DNA of 64,000 nt. Source: Roseiarcus sp963741845 (GTDB taxonomy: Bacteria > Pseudomonadota > Alphaproteobacteria > Rhizobiales > Beijerinckiaceae). The stretch is from contig CAVUJV010000025.1 in the NCBI GenBank assembly GCA_963741845.1, positions 310,001 to 374,000 on the forward strand. The letters run 5' to 3'. Made by a program: the position numbers and the translations under genes. Positions 1 to 9,036 of this stretch are shown piece by piece (within the stretch, counting starts at the first letter, position 1; each line of letters begins with the position of its first letter). The notes under the pieces are model-generated. The model ran no database searches. It saw nothing but the letters and a program-made list of their open reading frames with translations, and had not been told where the DNA came from.

Positions 1-225
1 AAGAATTGAGAAGTTTGAATTTCGGATGATCGGCGTCCCGAGCTTACGAGCTGGAAACCTTTTCGCTTTTTCGGCCTCCACTTCGTTCGCTCTAGCCGTT
101 AGTCCGCGGCCTGCACCAGACCGAGACCATGGCGCTTGCTTGCTCACCTGATCCGGATGCGTCTTCACAACGCTTACACCACGGAGCTCGACTGAGAATG
201 CGGAAGCAGATTCGGCTCCGCAGTC

Positions 226-762
226 GTGATCTCCCCCTTCGCCAACGAGCGGGTGCGTCAGTGGCCGGCCATGGCCACTTTCGCGAGCTCGATCGACCTC
301 ATCTGGCGGGAGCATGGCTTGCCCTCGCTGATCGTCGGCACCCGTGGGCAGCGCGCGCTGGCGAATGAGATCGTTCGCGGCCGGTCATCCGAGCGAGTCA
401 TGAACGCTTGCGGGACGATGAGATGGGGAGAACTTGTCGCCGCGGTCGACGAGGCGCCCTATGTCGTCGCGAACAATTCCGGCGTCGCGCATCTGGCCGC
501 TTCCCGGGGTTGCTGGACCCTCTGTATCTTCGGGGCGAGCCATGCGTACAATGAATGGATGCCGCGCGGCCCGCGCGTTGTGACGGTTACGAGAGTGCTA
601 CCCTGCTCGCCCTGCTCGCTCGGGACGGAGCGGTGCCCGAACGGCGTGGCCTGCATGGTCGACCTGGCGCCGGCCGAAGTCTTCTGGCGATTCGATCAGG
701 CGAGAGCCGCCGTCTTGTCGGCGGATCTCGAGTCCGGACCCGCGCCCCGCGAGGCGGCATGA
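226..762 (+). pseudogene. Glycosyltransferase family 9 (heptosyltransferase-like), N-terminally broken
   Basis: The readable part is the C-terminal half of a GT9 enzyme, a family that transfers heptose or other sugars onto LPS or other surface glycans at the cytoplasmic membrane face. Visible GT9 features are the VISPFANERVRQWP strand early on, the nucleotide-sugar loop VVANNSGVAHLAA, and a Cys-rich tail (CSPCSLG, CPNGVACM). The first codon is GTG; the same frame continues upstream with family-like residues back to about 124, interrupted by a TGA at 193-195. I therefore read this as a nonsense-broken or truncated copy rather than an intact short protein. Its stop overlaps the ATG of the next gene (759), so the two were once translationally coupled. 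The left portion lies at the window edge and is not recognisable. Confidence 0.6.
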
Positions 763-3084
763 GAATCTTCTATTTTATCCACATAACAGGCACGGATAGC
801 GGAATCAGCGGCGTGCCGCGGGTCGTGAGAAATCTCGCGCGCGAACTCGCCTCGCGGCCGGACATCGACGCTCATTCCCGTGTGCTGGAGCGAGAGCCTG
901 CGGAGCGATCGTTCACGCAGAGCAACGCCTTCTGGATAACCTGTCACGCAGTGGCGGCCCGGAGATTCGAGGAGTTGAGCCTGTCCCTTCGCGCCATCTC
1001 GCCGGAGGAGGAGGATTGGCTTCTGATCCCGGAGGTTCCCCATCTTCAGAGTCACCTTTCGGACTATGCCCCGGTCCTGATCGACTAGCCGATCGGCTAC
1101 GCCCGCCGTTCCGGCCTGAAGGTCGCCGTCATCGTTCACGACATCCTTCCGCTGACTCATCCGCTTCGCCGAGAACCGCAAGCGGCTCTTCGCGGATCTC
1201 GCTTCGGACGGACGACGAGCTTCAGCGGTTGCGTTTCGTCGACTACGCCCATGCGTTGGCTCTCGTCGACCTCATACTGCCCGTCTCTCGAACGACGGGA
1301 GATCTGCTGGCCAAATGGCTGGTTCGGCACGGACATCGACCCGAAGCGGCTGCCGCCGATTGCGCCGATCGTTCTGCCGGAAGAGATTTTCGGCGTCGCG
1401 TCGCTCCGCCCCGCGACCGCAGCCCGAGAAGGACGGTCCGATTGAATTCCTCTGCCTCGGAACGGTTTCCGCGCACAAGAACCAACTCAGCGCGATGTCC
1501 GCCTTTCTTCGTCTGATCGAGAGGCGGCCGGAACTTGATATTCGCCTGAATATGGTGGGCGCGGTGACGCCCGGACTGGCCGTGCCGGTGAGCCTGCTCG
1601 CCAAGCGGGCCAAGGGGCGCATCCTTCTTCACGGCTGGTTGCCGGACGGGCAAATCCGCGCCCTGATAAGGCGCGCCCGCGCTACCGTTTTCGTCTCTCT
1701 CGCGGAGGGATATGGCCTGCCTGTCGCCGAAAGCCTCTGGTACGGAAAGCCCTGCCTCTGCTCGGGCGAAGGCTCCATGGGCGAAATCGCTCGCGGCGGC
1801 GGCTGCCTGACCGTCAATCCCGGCAGTCTCGATGAAATCGAAGCCGGCTTCGAGACGCTTGCGACCGACGCCGCGCGTTACGAGGAGCTTCTCGGCCAGA
1901 TCGCTGCGCGGCGCATGAAGACCTGGAAACAATACGCTGGCGAGATTGTCGAGGAGTTCGCGGCCCTCGCTTCCGGAGAACCGAGGGCGTCGGCTCTCGC
2001 CATTGATGTCGATGGTCCGCCGGAAGCACGACACAGGGGCCGACGACGAGCGCTCGCGCGCGATGCGATTTTCCTCGTCGCCGCGTCCGATCTGAGTGTG
2101 CCGGCCGACTTTGCCGCTGCGGGTCGGCGCCGGCTCGCATCCATCGAGGCTCTGCGATCCGCTACGATCGGGATCGCGACGGAGACGTTCAGCAGGACGT
2201 ACTGTTTTTCGGACCGTACATTCCGCTTTCCGGCGGGGGCATACGCGTTTTCGTTCGAGGGCGAGATCGAAGGCGAACTCGCCGTCGCCTTCACTGGAAA
2301 TTCCGGCCGGACCAAGATCGGCGAAGCTTCGCTGGACAGTTTCACGCGTTCCGTATCCATCGATTTGCCGGAAGCGGTCGAGAAGTTCGAAATCGTCGGG
2401 ATGAAGACGCCCGGTCTGAAGCGGCTCATCCTGCGGGGCGCCTTCGCGTATCTTCGCGAGCACGCCCCTCGAACGGAGAGCGAGCCTTTCGTCGGTTCGA
2501 CCGAACTTCAGGAGCGGCCGAGCGCGGAGTCGTCGATCCCCGCGCTTGAGGCTCTGTACAGCAACGACGACAGCCGCATCCAGGCGGTCGACGACGACGG
2601 GCAGGACGATGCCCCTGCCTTGCGATCTTCCCGCGGAAAAAATGCGTGTCCACGACGATGCGCTGCGTGTCGACGGGTCGATTGTGTTCGACAGGCGCGC
2701 CGGCGCGGTTCGCGAAAGACCCGGTTCTGTTCTTCGGGCCCTATCTTCACCTCGAGCCCGGCCTCTACCATTTTCGTTTCAACGGTTCCCTCGACGGCCC
2801 GCTTCGAATACGCATCACAAGGAATTTCTCGTCGGAAGCGCTGCGCGAAATCCTGCTGACGAGATTCGACGCGCCGGTGACCCTGGTCCTTGAGGAGCCG
2901 GCGGAAAAAGTGGAAATCATCGGCGAACGCACGAAGCAGACAAAGGCGATGACGCTGAGGTCGATCGGGATCGCCGTTGAGCCGCTGAATGCGCGAAGAT
3001 CGGCTCGCCGAAGACCACAAGGGGAAGCCGGGGTTTCGGCTTTTCGATCGTGCGCGCGAACCTCTTGGCAAAGCGGTGAAGTAG
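759..3084 (+). pseudogene. GT4 glycosyltransferase with C-terminal tandem beta-type domains, multiply frameshifted
   Basis: The reading frame opens with MRIFYFIHITGTDSGISG, typical of a GT-B glycosyltransferase N-terminus. It then meets an in-frame TAG at 1086-1088, after which the same frame continues (VAVIVHDILPLTHP). Frame changes follow near 1165-1220, 1330, 1430, 2600-2650 and 2990. The GT4 nucleotide-sugar half is clear between about 1440 and 1960 (CLGTVSAHKNQ, LHGWLPDGQI, FVSLAEGYGLPVAESLWYGKP). Downstream are two similar domains, about 2200-2440 and 2730-2960, sharing an F/L-x-x-G-x-Y-x-F-x-F/R-x-G pattern and an alternating hydrophobic pattern. The likely original stop is TAG at 3082-3084. 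GC content is still high, so decay appears more recent than in the AT-rich stretch that follows. Sequencing indels could explain some shifts but not the TAG. Confidence 0.65.
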
Positions 3085-3242
3085 CATAACTTGGAACGCA
3101 ACGATGGAGCTCGCTTGATTGTAGTGTTCAGTCGACTGATAACGATCTGCAGTAAACTTCAATAAGTGGTGAACCTGGTGCCTTGGATGCACGCTAAAAA
3201 TCCTTCGAGCCTGTTTGTATAAATCGACGGGAAGTTCGAGGC

Positions 3243-4158
3243 ATGGATCAATTTTTTGCTCGCTTTGACTGGACATCGTCGTTCATCAAGAGTTACGAAG
3301 CGTTTTGACCGTATTCCAAAATCCGAGGCCATCGGTAACCAACAAGCCTTCGATCCTTCTTACGCGGGCCGTGAACGCCATACAAAGTTCTGAATTTCCA
3401 GAGCCGTGCGTTGAACTTGCGGCCTCCCGAAAAGCGACGTTTGATCCACATCCATATTCCGAAGACTGCTGGGACTGACCTGCAGCGAGGGATTAGCGAC
3501 TCGGAATCCACATATTAATCGAGCCACTCTCAGCGAGAAGTAACAACACCGAGTGACCTCGTGAGGCACTTGGCGGAAACATCGAGCCGGATTTGCAAAG
3601 AGTCGATGAGATCCTCGTTACAGGGCATAGACCGCTAAAATGGTTTGTAGATCGTGGCTCTGTGCAGGATCACACGATAGAATATTTTCAATTTTAAGAC
3701 ATCCTGAGGATATTGCGATTTCAGTTGTGAATTATCGCTAAAGCAGTATAAGGCGAAGATCCGAAGTGCATCATTATGATACTCGAGCTTGTTCGAATAA
3801 ACTTGGTGTTGAAAAATTTCCTGAACAACTCTCAGATGACGATGAGCGATGAGATAGGTTTAACAATGTTGGAAAGTAATTCGATTATGCGTGATTGCTT
3901 GAACGACAGAAATACTTGGTCAAGGGACCGCAGATACTGCGCTGGATTTATATCATACGAACGAACATAGAATTGGTTCCAATCGAAAGATATAACGAAT
4001 GGGTGCGAGAGACTTGGGAATTGAATTCCAGACAAGAGCGAATCGTTCTCCATGTATTATATCATATTCAGATCTAAATGATAAATATATTAATCGTATT
4101 TGAAGATTTTTGGCAAGAAGATATTATTCTTTACAATAAGCTCAATGGATTGCCATAG
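3243..4158 (+). pseudogene. Decayed PAPS-dependent sulfotransferase in AT-rich DNA
   Basis: Fragments in all three frames line up, in order, with a bacterial sulfotransferase of the Sulfotransfer_2 type. They are a start-like MDQFFARF at 3243, then the 5'-phosphosulfate loop LIHIHIPKTAGTDL at about 3438-3479, VTGHRPLKWFVDRG near 3618, the 3'-phosphate-binding-like RHPEDIAISVVNYR near 3694-3735, ELVPIERYNEWVRETW near 3968-4015, and a C-terminal FEDFWQEDIILYNKLNG near 4100-4146. The order and spacing match the family, but many stops and shifts lie between the pieces, so no product is possible. The local base composition is strikingly AT-rich compared with everything else in the window, consistent either with old decay under AT-biased mutation or with an AT-rich donor. 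Sulfotransferases of this type modify surface glycans, which fits the neighbouring glycosyltransferase remnants. Confidence 0.6.
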
Positions 4159-4260
4159 GCGGATAGGTGGAAACCGATGTTCGGAAGGGAATTGCTGAAT
4201 CGGATGATTCCATGAGCGGTTACTATACAATTATAATATTATTTATGCTTCATTATGTCG

Positions 4261-5427
4261 TTAGCATTGTTCCACGGATTGTGAATTATCAATAACGTTT
4301 CGAGTATCCTTTGGAACAGTTACACCGCGTCCTCTACCCGGAGCGATCAAGCAATCTCGACTGATTTTAGAATTTCCATTATGATTGATCGCAACAGAGC
4401 TCGACAATGAAGATGTGCGAAGTTGGATCTTCGACAAAGATTCCATCTAAACAATTATTATAGACTTTATTCCCTCGTATCTCGACATCACCATTACGCC
4501 AAGACTTGATGTGAATTCCGTTCGCCTGTTTGCGACGACGCGACCCATCCCGCAAAGTCGACGGTTCCTCCATGCGCGAGCTGCATCGTCAATCAGAGCG
4601 TTATCGGATTTTGCGGCGTCCAGCGCGCAGGTGCTGCCTTCGTCGAATTCGCGGTTCGGCGCGGCGACGATCGCATTGTCGATCAGAAGGTTGTGACCGT
4701 TCTGATGGACGTTCGTCTGATCGCAGCGAAAGCCGCCGAACCCGCCCGCCATATGCAGCCCGCTTCGAAAGCCTCCTCCAATATTCCCCCCAACCACGCG
4801 CAATTCGGCGGTTCCGCCCAAAGCAGCATTCACCAACACCCCGTCCCCGCAGAACTGCTTCGAGAAGGCGTTCGGATTTTGGAGGTCCACGCCACCGGCG
4901 CCATCGAACCAGTAGCCTCCGCAGAGATTGCCGGTGGGGCGCGCATCGATCCCATCCAGCACCACATTCGAAACCACCGAGGCGAAGAGTCCGTGCGCGT
5001 GGAAGGCGTAGCCGCCGGTCATCCTTGTGTCGGAGGTGATCCGGAAATCGCGAATGGACACTCCAGCCTCGCCTCCATGGCCGGTGTCGCTGATCGTCAG
5101 CAGATCCGCCTTCGCATCCGCTCCGACATAGCGGAACACCGTGGCGTAGGGCCCGGCGCCGCTGATGTCATAGGCCCTTGCGAAGGGCGCGCGCAGCGGC
5201 GCCGAGAAGAGGCAGACGCCGGCCGGGGCCGTCAGGCGCACGTTCTCGCCGAGCTTGTTGAGCCAGGCCTGGATCGCCTTCGTGTCGTCATGCGCGCCGT
5301 CGCAAACGGCGCCGAAGTCCTTGAGGTCGAAGGTCCCCATGGCGGCGGCGCCATCCGTCGCGGCCATGAGACAGCAGGCGGCCCCGGCAAGGATCGAGGC
5401 GGTTCGAAGGCTCATTGTCTTCCTCAT
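4261..5427 (-). pseudogene. Secreted right-handed beta-helix (pectate lyase-superfamily) protein, 3' part frameshifted
   Basis: The 5' part encodes a signal peptide (MRKTMSLRTASILAGAACC... then an Ala-rich cleavage region) followed by the Pectate_lyase_3-type opening FDLKDFGAVCDGAHDD, with KAIQAWL soon after, and then Gly/Asn-rich beta-helix rungs. About 300 residues are in one frame. Near 4530-4550 the homology moves to another frame (ANGIHIKSWRNGDVEIRG, then NKVYNNCLDGIFV), and near 4400 to a third (GNSKISRDCLIAPGRG), ending about 4261. The rungs continue sensibly across the shifts, so this was one protein of roughly 380 residues. The base composition changes abruptly to AT-rich at about 4.5 kb, inside the same gene. 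Such proteins are usually secreted polysaccharide lyases or glycan-binding helices; no catalytic residues can be assigned. Confidence 0.6.
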
Positions 5428-5560
5428 CGGATCACGGCCTCAGCCTGACCCGGATCGCTGCGCCCCTATATCGCGCGCTTCGCGTATGCGCTCAATCGGA
5501 GACGCCCACACGGATTCGCGATTTGACGATCGCGCGCCGAAGCGCCATGTCATCGCAATC

Positions 5561-6289
5561 ATGACAGACGTTTCGATCCCTGCCGCCTTCGGAGCAGGCC
5601 TTCTCTCTTTTGTGAGCCCCTGTGTGCTGCCGCTCGCGGCGCCCTACCTCTGCTATCTGGCCGGCGCGAGCGTCGAAGCGCTGGTGGACGAAGGCGAGCG
5701 CAAGGCGCGGCGGGATATTTTCATAACTGCGCTGCTGTTTGTGGCCGGCTTCACGACCGTGTTCGTCGCCTTCGGCGCGACGGCCTCCGCATTCGGCGCC
5801 GTTTTCCGGCAATACAGCCACGAATTGTCGCTGCTGGCGGGGGTCGGCGTCATTCTGATGGGCCTGCATTTCATCGGCGTCTTCCGGATTCCCGCCATGC
5901 TTCGCGAGGCGCGGGTGGAGATCGAGCGCCCGGCGGGGTTCTTGAGCGCCTATCTCATGGGGATGGCCTTCGCGCTGGGCTGGACGCCCTGCATCGGGCC
6001 GATCCTTGCGACCATTCTGGCGGTGGCCGGCAGCGAGCAGACGGTCGGCGCCGGCGCGCTGCTGCTGGCCGTCTATAGCCTCGGCCTCGGCGTTCCGTTT
6101 CTCATCGCAGCCGCCGCGATGGGCCCGTTCATGCACGCGGCGGGCGCCATCAAGAGGCGCTTCGCGGCGATCGAGAAGACCGTCGGCGCGCTGCTGGTGC
6201 TGACCGGCGTCGCCTTCCTGACGGGCGGGTTCCAGAGCCTCTCGCTCTGGCTCATCGAAACCTTCCCGCAGTTCGGGCAGATCGGCTAG
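5561..6289 (+). CDS. ccdA: Cytochrome c biogenesis protein CcdA
   Basis: CcdA is an inner-membrane thiol-disulfide transporter that passes electrons from cytoplasmic thioredoxin to periplasmic reductants used in cytochrome c maturation. The 242-residue product has six hydrophobic segments and the two family cysteines, in FVSPCVLPLAAPY near the N-terminus and LGWTPCIGPILAT at about residue 145. Length fits the six-helix bacterial form. I chose the ATG at 5561 because the protein homology begins there (MTDVSIPAAFGAGLLSF); earlier in-frame codons only add unlikely sequence. It is divergent from the beta-helix gene across a short gap and converges on the small secreted gene at 6312. No thioredoxin-like partner lies next to it here. 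Confidence 0.9.
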   Translation: MTDVSIPAAFGAGLLSFVSPCVLPLAAPYLCYLAGASVEALVDEGERKARRDIFITALLFVAGFTTVFVAFGATASAFGAVFRQYSHELSLLAGVGVILMGLHFIGVFRIPAMLREARVEIERPAGFLSAYLMGMAFALGWTPCIGPILATILAVAGSEQTVGAGALLLAVYSLGLGVPFLIAAAAMGPFMHAAGAIKRRFAAIEKTVGALLVLTGVAFLTGGFQSLSLWLIETFPQFGQIG

Positions 6290-6311
6290 ATCTACTGCCT
6301 GATTTTTCGTA

Positions 6312-6542
6312 TTATTGCCGCCGCGCTTTCCTCGCATGCTCGGCGCCGGCGCGCGCCCGGTCGCGGGACTGGTTGTGACGCGCGCGCATGTGGCTCCTGT
6401 GGCTGCGCGCCTGCGGGCGAGCGGTCTGGGCGGACGGCGCAGCCTGGGCGACCTGCACGCCGGAAGGCGGCGCGCTCTGGGCTGCGACGGAGACCGGCGC
6501 CAGCGCGCAGGCGAAAAGGAGAGCGGCGAGAAGCTTGACCAT
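6312..6542 (-). CDS. Small secreted basic protein, unknown function
   Basis: A 76-residue product starts with a clean signal peptide (MVKLLAALLFACALAPVSVAAQ). A mature part follows that is short, Ala/Gln-rich, and then strongly basic with repeated Arg/His/Ser (SHRSHMRARHNQSRDRAR). I chose the internal ATG at 6542 because a good ribosome-binding sequence, AAGGAAA, sits seven bases before it; a start at 6557 would bury that site in the coding region. It lies between ccdA (convergent) and the livK terminator. Nothing in it identifies a family; small basic periplasmic proteins of this kind are common in Hyphomicrobiales. Composition is normal for the window. Confidence 0.5.
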   Translation of the reverse strand: MVKLLAALLFACALAPVSVAAQSAPPSGVQVAQAAPSAQTARPQARSHRSHMRARHNQSRDRARAGAEHARKARRQ

Positions 6543-6620
6543 GGGCTTTCCTTGCAAGGATGTGGAGGCCGCCCGCTTCTAATCCGGCGAGCGCGCGGGG
6601 CGCAAAGGCGAGGCCCCGCC

Positions 6621-6648
6621 AAAAGAAAAACCCGCCGTCGCCGGCGGG
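6621..6648 (-). terminator. Rho-independent terminator of livK
   Basis: CCCGCCG (6631-6637) pairs with CGGCGGG (6642-6648) around a four-base loop. Read on the minus strand, the hairpin is followed by a T-rich tract (complement of AAAAGAAAAA, 6621-6630), just after the livK stop. Confidence 0.85.
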
Positions 6649-6679
6649 TCTCCCTTTTGAGGCCCGAAACAGCCGGCGA

Positions 6680-7795
6680 TTACATCTGCACGTAGGTGAT
6701 CTTCCCGTCGGGCTGCTTCTTCCAGACGTACCAGACATAATCGACCGTCGTGCGGTCGCCCTTCTTGTCGAAGGCGATGTCGCCGAGCACGGTGTGGAAC
6801 GGCTTGCCCGTGTGCATCTCCGCCGCCACCTTCTTCGGGTCGAGCGACTTCGCGCGCTCCGCCGCCTGCTTGAAGATCTGAACGCCGGCGTAGGAGTAGA
6901 GCGTATAGGCCTGCGGGTCGAAGTTCTTCGCGGCGAATTCGGCGACGACGTCCTTGGCGTTCGGGTTCTTGCGCGGGTCCGGACCGAAGGTCATCAGCGT
7001 GCCTTCGACGCCGGGGCCGCCGATGGCCGCGAACTCGTTGTCGGTGATGCCGTCGCCCGAGATCATGACGGTCTTCATGCCCTGGTCGCGCATCTGGCGG
7101 ATGATGAGGCCGCCTTCGGTGTGCAGCCCGCCCCACATCACATAGTCGGCGCCCAATTCCTTGATCTTCGAGACGATCGCCGAATAATCCTTCTCGCCCG
7201 TGTTCACGCCTTCATACAGCACTTCCTTGACGCCGAACTTGTGCATGTTCGCAAGCGCCGCGTCGGCAAGTCCCTTGCCGTAGGTCGTCTTGTCGTGGAC
7301 GACCGCGATCTTCTTCCCCTTCAGATGATCGCGCGCATATTCCGCCCATACGAGCCCCTGCTGGTCGTCGCGGCCGCAGGTGCGGAACGCGTTCCAGAGC
7401 CCGCGGTCGGTCACTTTGGGATTGGTGGCCGAGGGCGTGATGAACAGAAGGCCGTTGTCGGCGTAAACGTCGGACGCCGGGATCGTCACGCCGGAATTGA
7501 AGTGGCCGATCACGTACTTCACGCCGTCGCCGACGAACTTGTTGGCGACCGACACGCCCTGCTTGGGATCGGAGACATCGTCGCCCTGCTCGAGGTCGAC
7601 CTTCTGGCCGAGGATGCCGCCCGCCTTGTTGATGTCCTCGACTGCCTGGGTCGTTCCCTGGACGAGCTGGGCGCCAAAGGCCGCGTTCGGGCCCGTGACC
7701 GGGCCCGCGACGGCCATCTTAACCTGGGCCTGGGCGGCGCCCGACACCGCCAGAGCGGCCGTCAGAGCGACGCCATACAGCCAATATTTCTTCAT
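6680..7795 (-). CDS. livK: Branched-chain amino acid ABC transporter, periplasmic binding protein
   Basis: This is the periplasmic ligand-binding lipofamily-type I protein (Leu/Ile/Val-binding) that delivers amino acids to the LivHM permease. The 371-residue product has a signal peptide (MKKYWLYGVALTAALAVSG, cleavage after AQA) and family hallmarks: AVAGPVTGPNAAFG at the mature N-terminus, GGILGQKVDL, YVIGHFNSGVTIPAS, and the FRTCGRDDQQG loop. The start at 7795 is supported by AAAGGAG seven bases upstream; a longer in-frame opening to 7864 has no such signal. It is the last gene after livH-M-G-F and the DUF6867-type gene on the same strand, but a 147-base gap with an inverted repeat precedes it, so it may also have its own promoter, as is common for binding proteins. 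Confidence 0.93.
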   Translation of the reverse strand: MKKYWLYGVALTAALAVSGAAQAQVKMAVAGPVTGPNAAFGAQLVQGTTQAVEDINKAGGILGQKVDLEQGDDVSDPKQGVSVANKFVGDGVKYVIGHFNSGVTIPASDVYADNGLLFITPSATNPKVTDRGLWNAFRTCGRDDQQGLVWAEYARDHLKGKKIAVVHDKTTYGKGLADAALANMHKFGVKEVLYEGVNTGEKDYSAIVSKIKELGADYVMWGGLHTEGGLIIRQMRDQGMKTVMISGDGITDNEFAAIGGPGVEGTLMTFGPDPRKNPNAKDVVAEFAAKNFDPQAYTLYSYAGVQIFKQAAERAKSLDPKKVAAEMHTGKPFHTVLGDIAFDKKGDRTTVDYVWYVWKKQPDGKITYVQM

Positions 7796-7878
7796 GCGTA
7801 GGCTCCTTTCATATGGGGCGTTTTGGCCGTCCCGGCCTCCCCGCGGGGCGGAAATTCTTTCCACCTTTACCGTCGATA

Positions 7879-7898
7879 CTTTCCCGTTTCCGGGAAAG
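7879..7898. promoter_or_regulatory. Perfect inverted repeat upstream of livK (possible operator)
   Basis: CTTTCCCG (7879-7886) and CGGGAAAG (7891-7898) form a perfect 8-bp inverted repeat with a TTTC loop, about 85 bases upstream of the livK start. No T-tract follows it on the minus strand, so it is not an obvious terminator for the preceding gene. Its role as operator or mRNA hairpin is inference. Confidence 0.4.
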
Positions 7899-7942
7899 AG
7901 TCATCTTAAAAAACCGTAGGCGCGCACGCGGCGAGGCGGCGC

Positions 7943-8299
7943 TCATGCGCTCCCCTTCGCGCGCCAGCCGAGCCCCGCTTTTTCGTAGGCCCAGGAGTAT
8001 TGCGTCGCCATCTGGGCGGCCCGCATCTGGCGGTAGCCGAACAAGCCGACGATCAGCGTCCAGACGTAGGCGATCACGAAGAAATGGACGGAGAGCAGCG
8101 GCTCGGCGTAAAGCGCGAAATGCAGAAAACGGACGGCCGCGGCGAGCCCGACCGTATAGACCGCGACCATGGCGAGCGGCCGCCATGTCCGCGCCAGCGC
8201 CCGTCCGGTGGCCCAGGCGCCGGCGCCCCCGATGATCAGCGTGATGACGATGAAGGTGAACAGGCCGTAAGGGGAATTGGCCCACAGGACGCCGGACAT
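7943..8299 (-). CDS. DUF6867-type small membrane protein of the liv operon
   Basis: A 118-residue protein with three to four hydrophobic helices (FTFIVITLIIGGAGAW, LAMVAVYTVGLAAAV, FFVIAYVWTLIVGLFGY) and a C-terminal soluble tail. It starts on the last base of the livF stop codon (8299), so it is translationally coupled to the transporter. A small membrane protein in this position is a recurring member of rhizobial liv operons, to my recollection annotated DUF6867; its function is unknown. By context it may assist the LivHMGF complex, but this is inference only. Confidence 0.7.
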   Translation of the reverse strand: MSGVLWANSPYGLFTFIVITLIIGGAGAWATGRALARTWRPLAMVAVYTVGLAAAVRFLHFALYAEPLLSVHFFVIAYVWTLIVGLFGYRQMRAAQMATQYSWAYEKAGLGWRAKGSA

Positions 8300-9036
8300 C
8301 AGTGGCCCCCTTCGAGATAGGCCGCGCGCACTTCCGGGCGCGCCAGGAGTTCGGCGCCCGGACCCTGCATGGTGATGAGGCCATTGACCATGACGTAGCC
8401 CCGATGGGCGAGCTTCAGCGCATGAAAGGCGTTCTGCTCGACGAGAAAGACCGTCAGGCCCGTGCGCTTGTTCAGGTCGGCGATCACCTCGAAGATCTGC
8501 TTGACGACGAGCGGCGCGAGGCCGAGCGAGGGCTCGTCCAGCAGGAGGAGCCTCGGCCGGCTCATGAGCGCGCGCGCGATCGCCAGCATCTGCTGTTCGC
8601 CGCCCGACAGCGTGCCCCCGCGCTGCGGCGCGCGCTCCTTGAGGCGCGGAAACATCACGAACATGCGCTCGAGGTCTTCGTCGAAATGGGCGAACTTGTC
8701 GATCGAGGCGCCCATCTGCAGGTTTTCGAACACGGTCATGCGCGGGAAGATGCGCCGGCCTTCCGGCGACTGTGCGATCGACAGCCGCGCGATCTGATGC
8801 GGCGGCAGGTTCGTGATGTCCTTGCCGTCGAAGGTGATGCGGCCGCGGCGCGCGCGGGGCGCGCCGAAGATCGTCATCATGGTCGTGGACTTGCCGGCGC
8901 CGTTGGCGCCGATCAGAGTCACGATCTCGCCGTTCATGACGTCGAGGTCGACGCCCTTGAGGGCCTGGATCTTGCCGTAGAAAGTCTCGACGCCGCGAAG
9001 CTGCAGCAACGGCGTCCCTCCCGTCGCAGCCGTCAT
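8299..9036 (-). CDS. livF: Branched-chain amino acid ABC transporter ATPase LivF
   Basis: One of the two cytoplasmic ATPases that drive the LivHM permease. The 245-residue product shows the Walker A GANGAGKST, the signature LSGGEQQM, the Walker B LLLLDEPS, and the LivF-type VEQN switch region in place of a classical H-loop histidine. Length is standard for LivF. Its ATG overlaps the livG stop by four bases (ATGA), and its own stop overlaps the next start, so the operon is tightly coupled. Confidence 0.95.
   Translation of the reverse strand: MTAATGGTPLLQLRGVETFYGKIQALKGVDLDVMNGEIVTLIGANGAGKSTTMMTIFGAPRARRGRITFDGKDITNLPPHQIARLSIAQSPEGRRIFPRMTVFENLQMGASIDKFAHFDEDLERMFVMFPRLKERAPQRGGTLSGGEQQMLAIARALMSRPRLLLLDEPSLGLAPLVVKQIFEVIADLNKRTGLTVFLVEQNAFHALKLAHRGYVMVNGLITMQGPGAELLARPEVRAAYLEGGH

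Noticed and set aside
3776..4077. Small AT-rich open frames as novel genes
   Set aside because: Their residues align, in order, with internal pieces of a decayed sulfotransferase, so they are fossil segments rather than new small proteins.
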